From Alkalibaculum sporogenes (GTDB taxonomy: Bacteria; Bacillota; Clostridia; Eubacteriales; Alkalibacteraceae): a DNA stretch of 64,000 bases. Below are positions 36,755 through 45,216 of this stretch, piece after piece. The notes beneath the pieces were generated by a model. It saw only the letters and a program-made list of their open reading frames with translations, was not told the origin of the DNA and did not search any database. Numbering within the stretch: the stretch's first letter is position 1; each line of letters begins with the position of its first letter. The DNA lies in contig NZ_WHNX01000011.1 of assembly GCF_009362815.1 (NCBI RefSeq), positions 48,485 through 112,484 of the forward strand, written 5' to 3'. The position numbers were made by a program, and so were the translations under genes.

Positions 36755-38245
36755 TTATTCGTTCCCTTCTAATAATACTCCAGGTTTTGGACTCGTATTT
36801 TTCTCAGTTACATGATCGTTTATATTATCTAGATTATTATCATTAACATTTACAACTAGATCATCTTCTATAATATCGTTAGATGTCATGTGAAGTTTTT
36901 TCCTCATAAAGAAGAACAGTGAAAGTGAAAGTATGGTAGTAGCAATATCTGCTATTGGTTGAGCAAAGATAAATCCTTCAAATCCCCATAGTGAACTAAA
37001 GATTATTAATGCAGGTATAAAAAATAAACCTTGCCTACCTAGAGATACAACTAATGATTCAACTGTTTTGCCAAGGGATTGAAACATGGTCATTAGTACC
37101 ATCTGCAAACCTAAGAAAGGCATAGACAATACAAATACTCTTATAATTTTGACTCCTAAATCTATAACTACAGGATCGTTTATAAATATCCTTATAGTTG
37201 TATCTGCAAATACAAAGAATACTACTGCAAATACGGTGCAAATAATCGTGCCAGCTGTTATTGCTTTTTTCACAGTCTCAAATAAACGTTTATAATTTTT
37301 AGCACCATAGCTGTATCCCATAAGAGGTTGACAGCCTTGTGCTAAACCTATAGCAAGCATAACTGAAATATTTGTAGATCTCATTACCACTCCACTTGCA
37401 GCGATTACTTCATCTCCAAAACTAGCTGCAAACATATTTGATATAGCAAAGCCTATACTCATTAAAACCATACCAATAGAGGCAGGTATACCTATTTTGA
37501 AAATTCCAGTATAGATTTTTTTATCAAAGCTAAATAGTTTCGGTGAAATTGATATTACTCCACGTTTTTTAAAGTAAAAGCTTATGTAATACATAAATCC
37601 ACAAATGTTACCTATAGTTGTAGCTAGAGCAGCACCTGCAACTCCCATGTTTAATAATAAAATAAATATTGGATCTAATGCTATATTTATTATAGATCCA
37701 GCCATCATTCCAATCATCGATTCTTTTGTTGCACCTTCTGAACGCAATAATCCACCCATAGCCATTTGCATACCAATAAATGGGCTTCCAATTAACATTA
37801 TTGATAAATAACCTTTTGCAAAGCCAATTGTATTTGCACTTGCACCACAGAAAATCAAAATAGGTTCCATAAAGAAAAAGCCTATTATCGAAACAATTGT
37901 ACATGTAACAAAGGAAGACCAAAAAGCAATTGAACCTGCTTTACTTGCCGTTTCTTTTTCACCCTCCCCCAGGAATCTAGATATAACAGAAGCGCCTCCT
38001 ATAGCAAATATATTACCAAATGCTTGAATAATCATAAAAATTGGCATAGATAAAGATATAGCAGCTATCATATTAGGGTCATTTAATTTTCCAATAAAAA
38101 ACGTATCAGTCATATTATAGATTACTTGTATTAACATTGCCACCATAGTTGGGATAGCCAACATTCTAATAGCTTTATTAACTGGCATGGAATCTAATAT
38201 GAATGTGCGATCATGTTTCATGTCAGTATTTTTTACTTTTTTCAT
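36755..38245 (-). CDS. MATE family efflux transporter
   Basis: A 496-residue multidrug/Na+ (or H+) antiporter of the MATE family with 12 predicted helices in two related halves. Typical segments include MLAIPTMVAMLIQVIYNMTDTF, IGGASVISRFLGEGE, LRSEGATKESM and GLAQGCQPLMGYSYGAKNYKR. I start at ATG 38243-38245, 9 bases from AAAGGA. A perfect AGCGTC/GACGCT repeat (38270-38284) lies immediately upstream of the ribosome site. The MarR gene is 165 bases upstream on the same strand and probably represses this pump. Confidence 0.94.
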   Translation of the reverse strand: MKKVKNTDMKHDRTFILDSMPVNKAIRMLAIPTMVAMLIQVIYNMTDTFFIGKLNDPNMIAAISLSMPIFMIIQAFGNIFAIGGASVISRFLGEGEKETASKAGSIAFWSSFVTCTIVSIIGFFFMEPILIFCGASANTIGFAKGYLSIMLIGSPFIGMQMAMGGLLRSEGATKESMIGMMAGSIINIALDPIFILLLNMGVAGAALATTIGNICGFMYYISFYFKKRGVISISPKLFSFDKKIYTGIFKIGIPASIGMVLMSIGFAISNMFAASFGDEVIAASGVVMRSTNISVMLAIGLAQGCQPLMGYSYGAKNYKRLFETVKKAITAGTIICTVFAVVFFVFADTTIRIFINDPVVIDLGVKIIRVFVLSMPFLGLQMVLMTMFQSLGKTVESLVVSLGRQGLFFIPALIIFSSLWGFEGFIFAQPIADIATTILSLSLFFFMRKKLHMTSNDIIEDDLVVNVNDNNLDNINDHVTEKNTSPKPGVLLEGNE

Positions 38246-38360
38246 TAAATCAAATCCTTTCAAAAGAATAGCGTCTTCGACGCTTTAATCAAGTATGATA
38301 ATAAAGTTTGATCATAAGCGCTAGTCGAACTTTCCTATCATAAAATAAAGTGAAGTTAGA

Positions 38361-38405
38361 AGCCCGCAACCTAAGGCAGGAGTCTTAGTGCCTGTTAATG
38401 CGGGA
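38361..38405. repeat. GC-rich hairpin after the marR gene, similar to IS200/IS605-type ends
   Basis: An outer stem CCCGCA / TGCGGG (38363-38368 and 38399-38404) encloses alternative inner stems (GGCA/TGCC or CTAAG/CTTAG). It stands out in AT-rich surroundings. The sequence recalls the hairpin tails of IS200/IS605 elements, but no tnpA or tnpB is present. It could equally end the marR transcript. Confidence 0.4.
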
Positions 38406-38409
38406 TAAA

Positions 38410-38847
38410 TCATTTTAACATATCCAAAGTATTATTAATTATCTCTAATGCATATAATAATTCTGAAATTGACTCGTCATTTAAAGCTGCTACTTTTTGT
38501 GAAATATGCTTTTTATACTCTGTATCAATTTTTTGGGCCACACCCTTCCCTTTTTTAGTAAGTACTAAAGCATATTTTCTTCTATCGTTACACATAGATA
38601 TTCTTTCTACTAATTCTTTATTGACTAATAGATCTACTACGCTAGTAAACGAGCCTTTTGTAAGTCCAACTTTTTTGCAATAGTCTGTCATTTGATTGCC
38701 TTCGTGTTTGTTTAGGAAAAGTAGCGTCTTTTCTTCACTATAGTTTAATTTGACTTCACTTTTAATATCAGACCCTTCTAACAATACACTGATAAACATT
38801 GGTAAAATTTCGGACAATTCAGCTATTTTAGTTTCTTTTGTAGGCAT
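38410..38847 (-). CDS. MarR family transcriptional regulator
   Basis: A 145-residue winged-helix regulator: LNYSEEKTLLFLNKHEGNQMTDYCKKVGLTKGSFTSVVDLLVNKELVERISMCNDRRKYALVLTKKG in outline, with the DRR wing typical of MarR proteins. It has a consensus promoter and lies immediately before the MATE pump, so local control of drug efflux is the natural reading. It is divergent from the encapsulin gene (240 bases apart) and might also affect it. Confidence 0.92.
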   Translation of the reverse strand: MPTKETKIAELSEILPMFISVLLEGSDIKSEVKLNYSEEKTLLFLNKHEGNQMTDYCKKVGLTKGSFTSVVDLLVNKELVERISMCNDRRKYALVLTKKGKGVAQKIDTEYKKHISQKVAALNDESISELLYALEIINNTLDMLK

Positions 38848-38876
38848 AGTATTCTCCTTAAAGGTATTTAGTTTGA

Positions 38877-38905
38877 ATTATAACATTTTGTTTTATGATA
38901 GTCAA
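38877..38905 (-). promoter_or_regulatory. promoter of the marR gene
   Basis: TTGACT (38900-38905) and a perfect TATAAT (38877-38882) are 17 bases apart, about 30 bases from the start codon. Confidence 0.8.
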
Positions 38906-39086
38906 TATTCTAATTAAATAATGTAATTTAAATGTCAATTTTGTAATAATATTTATTTTTTATATTGTCTCATAAAATGTACTGTTTTAATCACAAATAC
39001 AACATGATAAGAGTATATTGTATAGAACTCGAAGTTTATCTAGAGTAGGATGAAATGCTCTAAAATTATACATGAGAGGTGTTAAT

Positions 39087-40019
39087 ATGAGTTTACTTGA
39101 TAATACATTTAATCAATATAGTTTAAGCCCTAGTGCGGCTAAACGATTGTCTAACAAAACAATTTCTGTACCTATGATGGAGGCGATAACTCCTAGATGG
39201 CTCCTTACTTTTCTTCCGTGGGTTTCCACAGAGGCAGGAATATATCGAGTTAATAAGGTGACAAGAGAAGCAAAACCAGAGGTATTTACAAATAATCTAG
39301 AGGAACATAATATTCCTCACTCTTTTCCAGATTATGATCCTAGACCAAGAGAGTATACTTTAAGCATTGTACAAACTGTACTAAAGTTAAATGGACAGGT
39401 GACAGATTTATTTAACTCTCCTATTAATCAAAAACAAGAACAAATGAGACTTACTATTGAAGCAATGAGAGAACAGCAAGAATGGGAAATAATTAATAAC
39501 AGCGAGTTTGGTCTAGTTGCTTCTGTAGACCCATCTATGAAAATTAGTTCTAGAAACGGGTCAGCTAGCCCTGATGATATGGACGAATTGCTTACTAAAG
39601 TATGGAAAAAGCCAGCATTTTTTGTGGCTCACCCTAGATCAATAGCAGCCTTTGGCCGAGAATGTACTAGAAGAGGAGTACCTCCAGTAGCTATAAATTT
39701 ATATGGTTCACCATTTTTGACATGGAGAGGTGTGCCTATATTACCTTGTGATAAATTAGAGATAGATAAGAACACAGGAACGACAAATATATTATTAATG
39801 CGAGTTGGTGAAAGAGAACAAGGAGTAATTGGTTTACATCAACAAGGTTTGCCTGGAGAATGTCATATTCCAAGCTTATCAGTTCACTTTGGTGGAATAG
39901 ATAGTATGGGTATTGCATCTTATATTATGACTTTATATTTTGGAGCTGCCGTATTAACAGATGATTCCTTAGGTATGTTGGAAAACGTAGATGTAGGAAG
40001 ATATCATGATTACGACTAA
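39087..40019 (+). CDS. family 2A encapsulin nanocompartment shell protein
   Basis: A 310-residue HK97-fold shell protein of the SrpI-like family 2A. It self-assembles into a protein cage that encloses a cysteine desulfurase. Recognisable stretches: SLSPSAAKRLSNKT, TPRWLLTFLPWVSTEAGIYRVN, the HSFPDYDPRPREYTLSIVQT segment, EQQEWEIINNSEFGL, then KPAFFVAHPRSIAAFGRECTRRGVPP. The start is ATG 39087-39089, 5 bases after GAGAGGTG. The gene overlaps the cysteine desulfurase gene by 14 bp, the cargo pairing expected for 2A shells. Cage assembly and sulfur storage are known for the family and inferred here. The full frame is intact. Confidence 0.93.
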   Translation: MSLLDNTFNQYSLSPSAAKRLSNKTISVPMMEAITPRWLLTFLPWVSTEAGIYRVNKVTREAKPEVFTNNLEEHNIPHSFPDYDPRPREYTLSIVQTVLKLNGQVTDLFNSPINQKQEQMRLTIEAMREQQEWEIINNSEFGLVASVDPSMKISSRNGSASPDDMDELLTKVWKKPAFFVAHPRSIAAFGRECTRRGVPPVAINLYGSPFLTWRGVPILPCDKLEIDKNTGTTNILLMRVGEREQGVIGLHQQGLPGECHIPSLSVHFGGIDSMGIASYIMTLYFGAAVLTDDSLGMLENVDVGRYHDYD

Positions 40020-41337
40020 TTACAATGAGGGTACTATTAAATTAAAAAGTAACGACTATTATTTTTTACCTGAGTATAGATCTTCAAAGTATACTAAAAA
40101 GATAAACGGTCCATATGGGAATCAAGAACTTGACATTAATCTTATTCGAAAAGATTTTCCTATTCTTCAAAAAAGGGTAAATGGAAAACCATTAGTGTGG
40201 CTAGATAATTCAGCTACTACGCAAAAACCTAATTGTGTAATAAAAGCTATTGATAACTATTATAGCGAATATAATTCCAATATTCATCGTGGAGCGCATA
40301 CTTTGGCAAAGATCGCTACAGAAGCATATGAAGGAGCAAGAGAAAAAATAAGATCATTTATTAATGCGGATTCTTGTGAAGAAATAATATTTGTTAGAGG
40401 TACAACAGAGGCTATAAATTTAGTAGCAGAAACCTTTGGAGACGACAAAATACAAAAAGAAGATGAAATAATAATAAGTGTTATGGAGCACCATTCAAAC
40501 ATTGTACCTTGGCAAAAACTTGCACAAAAAAAAGGAGCTATTATCAAGGTTGTTCCAATAGATGATTGTGGTGAAATAATCATGGAAGAATATGCAAAAT
40601 TATTGACTTCTCGTACTAAAATAGTTGCGATTACTCACCTGTCAAATGTTCTAGGAACGATTAATCCAATCAAAAAAATGATTGAGATGGCACATCATAT
40701 AGATGTTCCTGTATTAATAGATGGAGCACAATCTATTCCTCATATTGGAGTAAATGTGAAAGAATTAGATGCAGACTTTTTCGTTTTTTCTGGGCATAAA
40801 ATATATGCACCTACCGGTATAGGTGTATTGTATGGTAAAAAAGCTATATTAGAAGAAATGACCCCTTGGCAAAGAGGTGGTGGCATGATTAAAGATGTTA
40901 ACTTTGAAACCACAACTTATAATGACTTGCCTTACAAATTTGAAGCTGGAACAGGAAATATTGCGGATGCTATAGGTTTAGGGGAAGCTATAGCATATAT
41001 TAATAATATAGGAATTGAGCGTGTTCAGTTACATGAAAAAAAATTAACATCTTATGCAATGGATCAACTTTCTCAAATACCTTCTATTCGATTAATAGGT
41101 ACTTCTTCGAATAAGTCTAGTGTTTTATCGTATATATTAGAAGGTGTAACACCAGAAGATGTGGCGAAGTTTCTTAATAACGATGGTATTGCAGTAAGAG
41201 CAGGACATCACTGCGCTCAACCTGTTTTAAAACGATACGGATTAAATAGTGCTGTACGTGCATCAATAGGTATTTATAACACAATAGAAGAGATAAATGC
41301 ACTCGTTGGATCTACGCTTAAAATTGCAAGGTATTAG
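40006..41337 (+). CDS. SufS-type cysteine desulfurase with short N-terminal extension, probable encapsulin cargo
   Basis: A 443-residue PLP enzyme that takes sulfur from L-cysteine. The SufS-like core starts around residue 43 (DINLIRKDFPIL). The PLP lysine is K265 in SGHKIYAPTG and the persulfide cysteine is C403 in RAGHHCAQP, the group II layout. About 42 residues rich in Tyr, Lys and Asn precede the core; family 2A cargo enzymes usually have a much longer disordered N-terminal region that directs loading, so this one is unusually short. The start overlaps the shell gene (ATGATTACGACTAA), implying coupled translation. No sufBCD, sufU or serine acetyltransferase gene is nearby, against a role as housekeeping SufS. 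Confidence 0.93.
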   Translation: MITTNYNEGTIKLKSNDYYFLPEYRSSKYTKKINGPYGNQELDINLIRKDFPILQKRVNGKPLVWLDNSATTQKPNCVIKAIDNYYSEYNSNIHRGAHTLAKIATEAYEGAREKIRSFINADSCEEIIFVRGTTEAINLVAETFGDDKIQKEDEIIISVMEHHSNIVPWQKLAQKKGAIIKVVPIDDCGEIIMEEYAKLLTSRTKIVAITHLSNVLGTINPIKKMIEMAHHIDVPVLIDGAQSIPHIGVNVKELDADFFVFSGHKIYAPTGIGVLYGKKAILEEMTPWQRGGGMIKDVNFETTTYNDLPYKFEAGTGNIADAIGLGEAIAYINNIGIERVQLHEKKLTSYAMDQLSQIPSIRLIGTSSNKSSVLSYILEGVTPEDVAKFLNNDGIAVRAGHHCAQPVLKRYGLNSAVRASIGIYNTIEEINALVGSTLKIARY

Positions 41338-41365
41338 ATCAGTAATTTATATTGTTATAATGTAA

Positions 41366-41416
41366 AAATAGCCTAGGACTCATTGATGATGATATCAATA
41401 TGCTCCTAGGCTATTT
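41366..41416 (+). terminator. long hairpin after the encapsulin operon
   Basis: Perfect 13-bp arms AAATAGCCTAGGA / TCCTAGGCTATTT (41366-41378 and 41404-41416) with a nested ATTGAT/ATCAAT stem inside. It sits between converging genes and probably terminates both. Confidence 0.7.
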
Positions 41417-41466
41417 ATTGTAAATATTTTATTTTTATTCTTTACTAATACATAATTTATTTAGAA

Positions 41467-42867
41467 TTAGTAAACTCTTCTACCTGAGATATATTTTGAA
41501 CGCCAATAAGCGCTATTTAACGATGTAATTTGTACACGTTTTCCGTGGGTAGGTGCGTGAATAAAGCTATTATTCCCTACATATATACCTACATGACCTG
41601 AGAAAACTACTAAATCTCCAGGTTTCAAATCACTTCGTGCTACAAATCCTCCGACACTTCCTTGTCCTCCACTTGTTCTAGGTAGACTAATACCATATTG
41701 TCTATATACATACTGAGTAAAACCTGAACAATCAAATCCAGAAGGTGATGAACCTCCGCTTACATAAGGAACACCAATATAATGTCTAGCTGTTGAAACG
41801 ATAGCTGATCCAACATTACCTTTGTACGTTGGTGCTGAACTTCTTGAAGTTGACACTGATTTTGATCTCGCAACAACTGGTCGAGATTTTGTACCAACTA
41901 GAACAATTTTTTTGGTTGGCTTAGTTATTACTTTCTCGTCTATAACCTTTTGACTGTCGATTGCTCCGTTTAAATAAGTTATTTCTTTGGTTATTTCTTT
42001 TTCACCTTTTTTACCTTCTTGTTTTACTTTAGTCTCACCAGTATATAAAGATGATGAATTTTCATTTTCGGTTTCAAAAGCAATTGCTTCTTGAGTAATC
42101 TGTTTTACAGTAGCAGTTACATCAATATATGGCTTTTCAACTACTAAATTTATTTTATCTCCTGGCATTAAATCTTCAAGGCTTTTATCTGGATTAGCTT
42201 CCTGTAACTTATTAACTGCTGTATTAAAAGATCTTGAAACATTCCAGGCATTATCACCTGAGGCAATCTCATATGTTTGAACTTGTTCTTTACTTTTTTC
42301 TATCTCATTTAAAGCTTTTTCAGTAGAAAAAATTTCTTCTATAGGAACATCCTTCATAGCGATTTCAATATCTTGATTAAAAGAGATATCTAATACTTCC
42401 ACATTACCTTTAATTTGATCTATTTTCTCTACAAAAGGTTCTTTAATATGATTTAGTATACTTTCAGCCTGTTCTTTTGTTTCTAAAGCTAATATTTCTT
42501 TACCATCTAGGAAAATAACAGCAGCAGGTTTATAAATTTGCAAGTTATCATAAATAAGATTTTCAAGTTCCTCTTGATCTATAATTTGATCTTTAGGTAC
42601 TCTAACTTCTTTTATAGTAGTTTCAAATTCATAATTTGCTTCTGCTCCAAATTCAGCTGATATCTGTTCTTCTATTGAAATCAAAGCATCTTCTGCAATA
42701 GACATTTCACTAATTGTTCCAATCAACTCATCGTTGAGATGGAGTTGGTATGAAAAAGTATTCTGATATATCAAAAGTGCCATTGTCATAATGATTGTAA
42801 CAACACCATAGATGATTAATACTTTGCGATTGTTAATTTTCCCAATATAACTTTTCAAATGATCCAT
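41467..42867 (-). CDS. membrane-anchored peptidoglycan endopeptidase (LysM, G5, NlpC/P60)
   Basis: A 466-residue cell-wall hydrolase. One N-terminal membrane helix (VLIIYGVVTIIMTMALLIY) anchors it outside the cell. A middle region is followed by a LysM domain (YEIASGDNAWNVSRSFNTAV), a G5 domain (about residues 270-330), and a C-terminal NlpC/P60 catalytic domain. There the nucleophile is the Cys of SGFDCSGFTQYVY and the histidines are in SGHVGIYVGNN and FIHAPTHGK. P60 enzymes cut D-gamma-glutamyl-diaminopimelate bonds. I start at ATG 42865-42867, 9 bases from AAGGGG. Confidence 0.93.
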   Translation of the reverse strand: MDHLKSYIGKINNRKVLIIYGVVTIIMTMALLIYQNTFSYQLHLNDELIGTISEMSIAEDALISIEEQISAEFGAEANYEFETTIKEVRVPKDQIIDQEELENLIYDNLQIYKPAAVIFLDGKEILALETKEQAESILNHIKEPFVEKIDQIKGNVEVLDISFNQDIEIAMKDVPIEEIFSTEKALNEIEKSKEQVQTYEIASGDNAWNVSRSFNTAVNKLQEANPDKSLEDLMPGDKINLVVEKPYIDVTATVKQITQEAIAFETENENSSSLYTGETKVKQEGKKGEKEITKEITYLNGAIDSQKVIDEKVITKPTKKIVLVGTKSRPVVARSKSVSTSRSSAPTYKGNVGSAIVSTARHYIGVPYVSGGSSPSGFDCSGFTQYVYRQYGISLPRTSGGQGSVGGFVARSDLKPGDLVVFSGHVGIYVGNNSFIHAPTHGKRVQITSLNSAYWRSKYISGRRVY

Positions 42868-42995
42868 TGGCATTAACCCCTTTTCATTAATTCTTCGAGC
42901 TAATATTTTCTGATATAAATATTGTAACATTATAGATAGATATATACAATCACTTTTTTACAACTTAGTTACAAATCCTATATTATTGTAAATAT

Positions 42996-43091
42996 AGTGA
43001 AACATTATTCAGTAGAAGTTTGCTTCATCCCCTATTGAATATTAGTTCACGTGATACAACGTGTCGAAAATATGTTTTCGCAATACCTTAA
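42996..43091. repeat. ~100-bp interspersed repeat, copy 3
   Basis: Same layout and orientation as copy 1 but more diverged: GTGAAACATTATTCAGTAG, CCCCTATTGAATATTAGTT, CGAAAATATGTTTTCG, ACCTTAATGA. It lies in the spacer between two divergently transcribed genes. Confidence 0.65.
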
Positions 43092-43228
43092 TGACGAAGC
43101 AGTTAAATAGCTTGCTAATTTTGTAGTTTTAAAATTAAACTATTTAATAACTTGAATGGTATAGAAAAGTTACGTATAATACTATTTAATTAACAATATA
43201 AAGTTTGTAACTGAGAAGGAGAAAAAAA

Positions 43229-43834
43229 ATGGAGTACACTGGAGAACGAGTCATTCCAAAGTTAATGAATTCAAATAATGGGATGTTAATTGAACATATT
43301 AATAGATATAAGTTTGCAAAAAAATATGGAAAAGGAAGAGTATTAGATATTGCATGTGGAGTAGGCTATGGAAGTAAGGTGCTTTTAGATGATAACGAGA
43401 ATATTTCTTCTTTAATCGGGATTGATATTTGCAAAGATAGCATTGAGTATGCAAAAGCAAATTATTCTTACCCAAATACTTCATACTATATTGATAATGC
43501 ATTACACTTAGACTTACAACAAAAATATGGTACTTTTGACACTATAACTAGTTTTGAGACTATAGAGCATTTTAGAGAAGATCAACAATTTATTAATAAT
43601 CTATATAACTTATTAAATGAAGATGGAACTTTAATCATATCTACACCTTTTGGTAAAGGTAAATCTGTTCCATGTTCAAGCCCTTTCCATGTTTATCAAT
43701 ATAAAGAAGAAGAATTTCTAGAGGTACTTCAACCTTTTTCATCTATCACTATGTATCATCAAGATAATTATTCCATTGAAATCCCAAAGCCTAATAAGAA
43801 ATATTATTTAATGGTAGCAGTGTGTAAGAAATAA
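43229..43834 (+). CDS. class I SAM-dependent methyltransferase
   Basis: A 201-residue Rossmann methyltransferase. SAM-binding motif I is RVLDIACGVGYGSKVL, followed by LIGIDICKDSIEYAKANY and the acidic motif around DTITSFETIEHF. The N-terminal YTGERVIPKLMNSNNGMLIEHINRYKFA is common in methyltransferases encoded with glycan genes, but no such genes are here. The gene stands alone with an AGAAGGAG ribosome site. Substrate unknown. Confidence 0.9.
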   Translation: MEYTGERVIPKLMNSNNGMLIEHINRYKFAKKYGKGRVLDIACGVGYGSKVLLDDNENISSLIGIDICKDSIEYAKANYSYPNTSYYIDNALHLDLQQKYGTFDTITSFETIEHFREDQQFINNLYNLLNEDGTLIISTPFGKGKSVPCSSPFHVYQYKEEEFLEVLQPFSSITMYHQDNYSIEIPKPNKKYYLMVAVCKK

Positions 43835-43845
43835 GTTTTGAAAGG

Positions 43846-43893
43846 AAGATAAAGTAGTAGGAAGCATAAACAATATACTCCCTACTTTATCTT
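43846..43893. terminator. bidirectional terminator hairpin
   Basis: Perfect 12-bp arms AAGATAAAGTAG / CTACTTTATCTT (43846-43857 and 43882-43893) separate the methyltransferase gene from the converging small gene. Confidence 0.75.
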
Positions 43894-43899
43894 ATCACG

Positions 43900-44136
43900 T
43901 TAAATATTAGATATTAAGTATTTACGACCTTCTTTAGTAATAGAAATATCTTTAAGTAAACCTTCAAAATTCTGCGTATCCTCAACTGGTGTATAACAAA
44001 TCAGATTATTATTTGCCATTTCTTCTAGAATTTTAAATAGATAATCATTCTCAACTTTATGCATATTCTTATACCTTTTAGGTGATATAGCTAAATTTAA
44101 ATCTAAGTCATGTAAAACTTGCAATCTCGCTTCCAT
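43900..44136 (-). CDS. small hypothetical protein, possibly winged-helix (YjcQ-like)
   Basis: A 78-residue soluble protein starting at ATG 44134-44136 behind AAGGAG. It ends in DISITKEGRKYLISN, which looks like the wing and last helix of winged-helix proteins such as YjcQ. Weak evidence; no clear DNA-binding helix is seen. Single gene between terminators. Confidence 0.6.
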   Translation of the reverse strand: MEARLQVLHDLDLNLAISPKRYKNMHKVENDYLFKILEEMANNNLICYTPVEDTQNFEGLLKDISITKEGRKYLISNI

Positions 44137-44236
44137 ATCAAACACTCCTTTAGTTTATATTACATAGTAATAAAATATGAGAATCTTGTCTTTATTTATC
44201 CAGTTATTAAATACCTACATAAAAAATTGGTGTTGT

Positions 44237-44548
44237 TTATTTAAATTTTACTGCTGTTCCATATGCCATTACTTCGGCAGCTCCTGTCATAATTGCTGCT
44301 GAAGCATAACGAATATTGACAATAGCGTCGGCATTCATTGATTCTGCTTCTTCAACCATTCGCTTCGTAGCCAGAGCTCGAGCACTATTCATCATTTCAT
44401 TATATGCTTTTAATTCACCACCTACTAAAGTCTTAAAGCCTTGAGTAATATCTCTACCAACGTTTTTGCTTTGTATAGTACTTCCCTTTACAATTCCAAG
44501 CATTTCAAATTCTTTTCCAGAAATATAATCAGTATTTACTAAGATCAT
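44237..44548 (-). CDS. YbjQ/UPF0145 family protein
   Basis: A 103-residue protein of the YbjQ family (also called heavy-metal-binding domain). Conserved parts: MLGIVKGSTIQSKNVGRDI, LVGGELKAYNEMMNSAR, RMVEEAESMNADAIVNIRY and a hydrophobic Ala/Met-rich tail. It forms a pentamer in solved relatives; function unsettled. I start at ATG 44546-44548; GTG codons four and three positions upstream are alternatives. It overlaps the upstream membrane-protein gene by 20 bp. Confidence 0.88.
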   Translation of the reverse strand: MILVNTDYISGKEFEMLGIVKGSTIQSKNVGRDITQGFKTLVGGELKAYNEMMNSARALATKRMVEEAESMNADAIVNIRYASAAIMTGAAEVMAYGTAVKFK

Positions 44549-44753
44549 CTTCTTCACCACTCCTTATTTCTTTTATTCTTTCAATTAATACATAAATGCT
44601 AACACCCATAAGTACAAGTAAAATAAGGGAACCTAATAGTCTCAAAAACATTTGGCTTATATAAGACCATGTTATAAATAAAGCGATCATATATATTATT
44701 ATTAGTAGTGTAATAATAATTGGAGCAACTAATTTTTTTGATGAATTACTCAT
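44529..44753 (-). CDS. small two-helix membrane protein upstream of the YbjQ gene
   Basis: A 74-residue protein with two membrane helices (IIITLLIIIYMIALFITW and LRLLGSLILLVLMGVSIYVL) and a charged C-terminal tail (ERIKEIRSGEEDD). The second ATG (44751-44753) is 8 bases from GAGGAG and is preferred over the first. The 20-bp overlap with the YbjQ gene indicates coupled expression. Not recognised as a named family. Confidence 0.75.
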   Translation of the reverse strand: MSNSSKKLVAPIIITLLIIIYMIALFITWSYISQMFLRLLGSLILLVLMGVSIYVLIERIKEIRSGEEDDLSKY

Positions 44754-44985
44754 AGGCATATCTCCTCTTCTAAATATTATATTTGTTTACTAGCATAAAA
44801 AAAGTATATATTTTAATTATATATTTTATGGTAAATATATTCAATTAATATCTTATAATAATTATATATAGGATTTTAATAATCTAAAGTTTCACTTTAT
44901 TAAAGCGAATTATAATAGATTATGATAAAATGAATATAAATCATAATGATATTAATTTATCAAATTAGTAGGAGGTGTATAAATA

Positions 44986-45120
44986 TTGAGTTGCCCTTTA
45001 GAAATAGCTGCTTGTCCAATTTGTGGAAGTGATATTAATTTTAAAAAATCAACTAAAGAATTTTGTAATTGTAAAAAATGCGATTGGTCATGTTATGGAG
45101 AGTGTGAAAAACAAAATTAA
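44986..45120 (+). CDS. 44-residue cysteine-rich zinc-ribbon-like small protein
   Basis: A small gene starting with TTG, 8 bases behind a full AGGAGGTG ribosome site. It reads MSCPLEIAACPICGSDINF, then KKSTKEFCNCKKCDWSCYG and ECEKQN. Eight cysteines in 44 residues, including CPxCG and CNCKKC, point to zinc binding. It ends just before a perfect terminator hairpin, which supports a real transcription unit. Function unknown; this kind of protein may bind nucleic acid or store metal. Confidence 0.75.
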   Translation: MSCPLEIAACPICGSDINFKKSTKEFCNCKKCDWSCYGECEKQN

Positions 45121-45131
45121 CATAATTTACA

Positions 45132-45171
45132 AAGTATAAGTCAAAAGAAAAATTTCTTTTGACTTATACTT
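45132..45171 (+). terminator. perfect 19-bp hairpin
   Basis: Arms 45132-45150 (AAGTATAAGTCAAAAGAAA) and 45153-45171 are exact complements with a 2-base centre. It lies between converging genes and can serve both. Confidence 0.8.
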
Positions 45172-45216
45172 ATAATTGAGAGATACCTGAAACATAATTT
45201 AGATATTATTTTATCA

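Noticed and set aside
40006..41337. Reading the cysteine desulfurase as housekeeping SufS
   Set aside because: It overlaps the encapsulin shell gene and has no sufC/D/U/B neighbours, so encapsulin cargo is the better explanation.
44886..44902. Fourth copy of the interspersed repeat
   Set aside because: Only about 14 bases (AAAGTTTCACTTTA) match the repeat end; too short to call.
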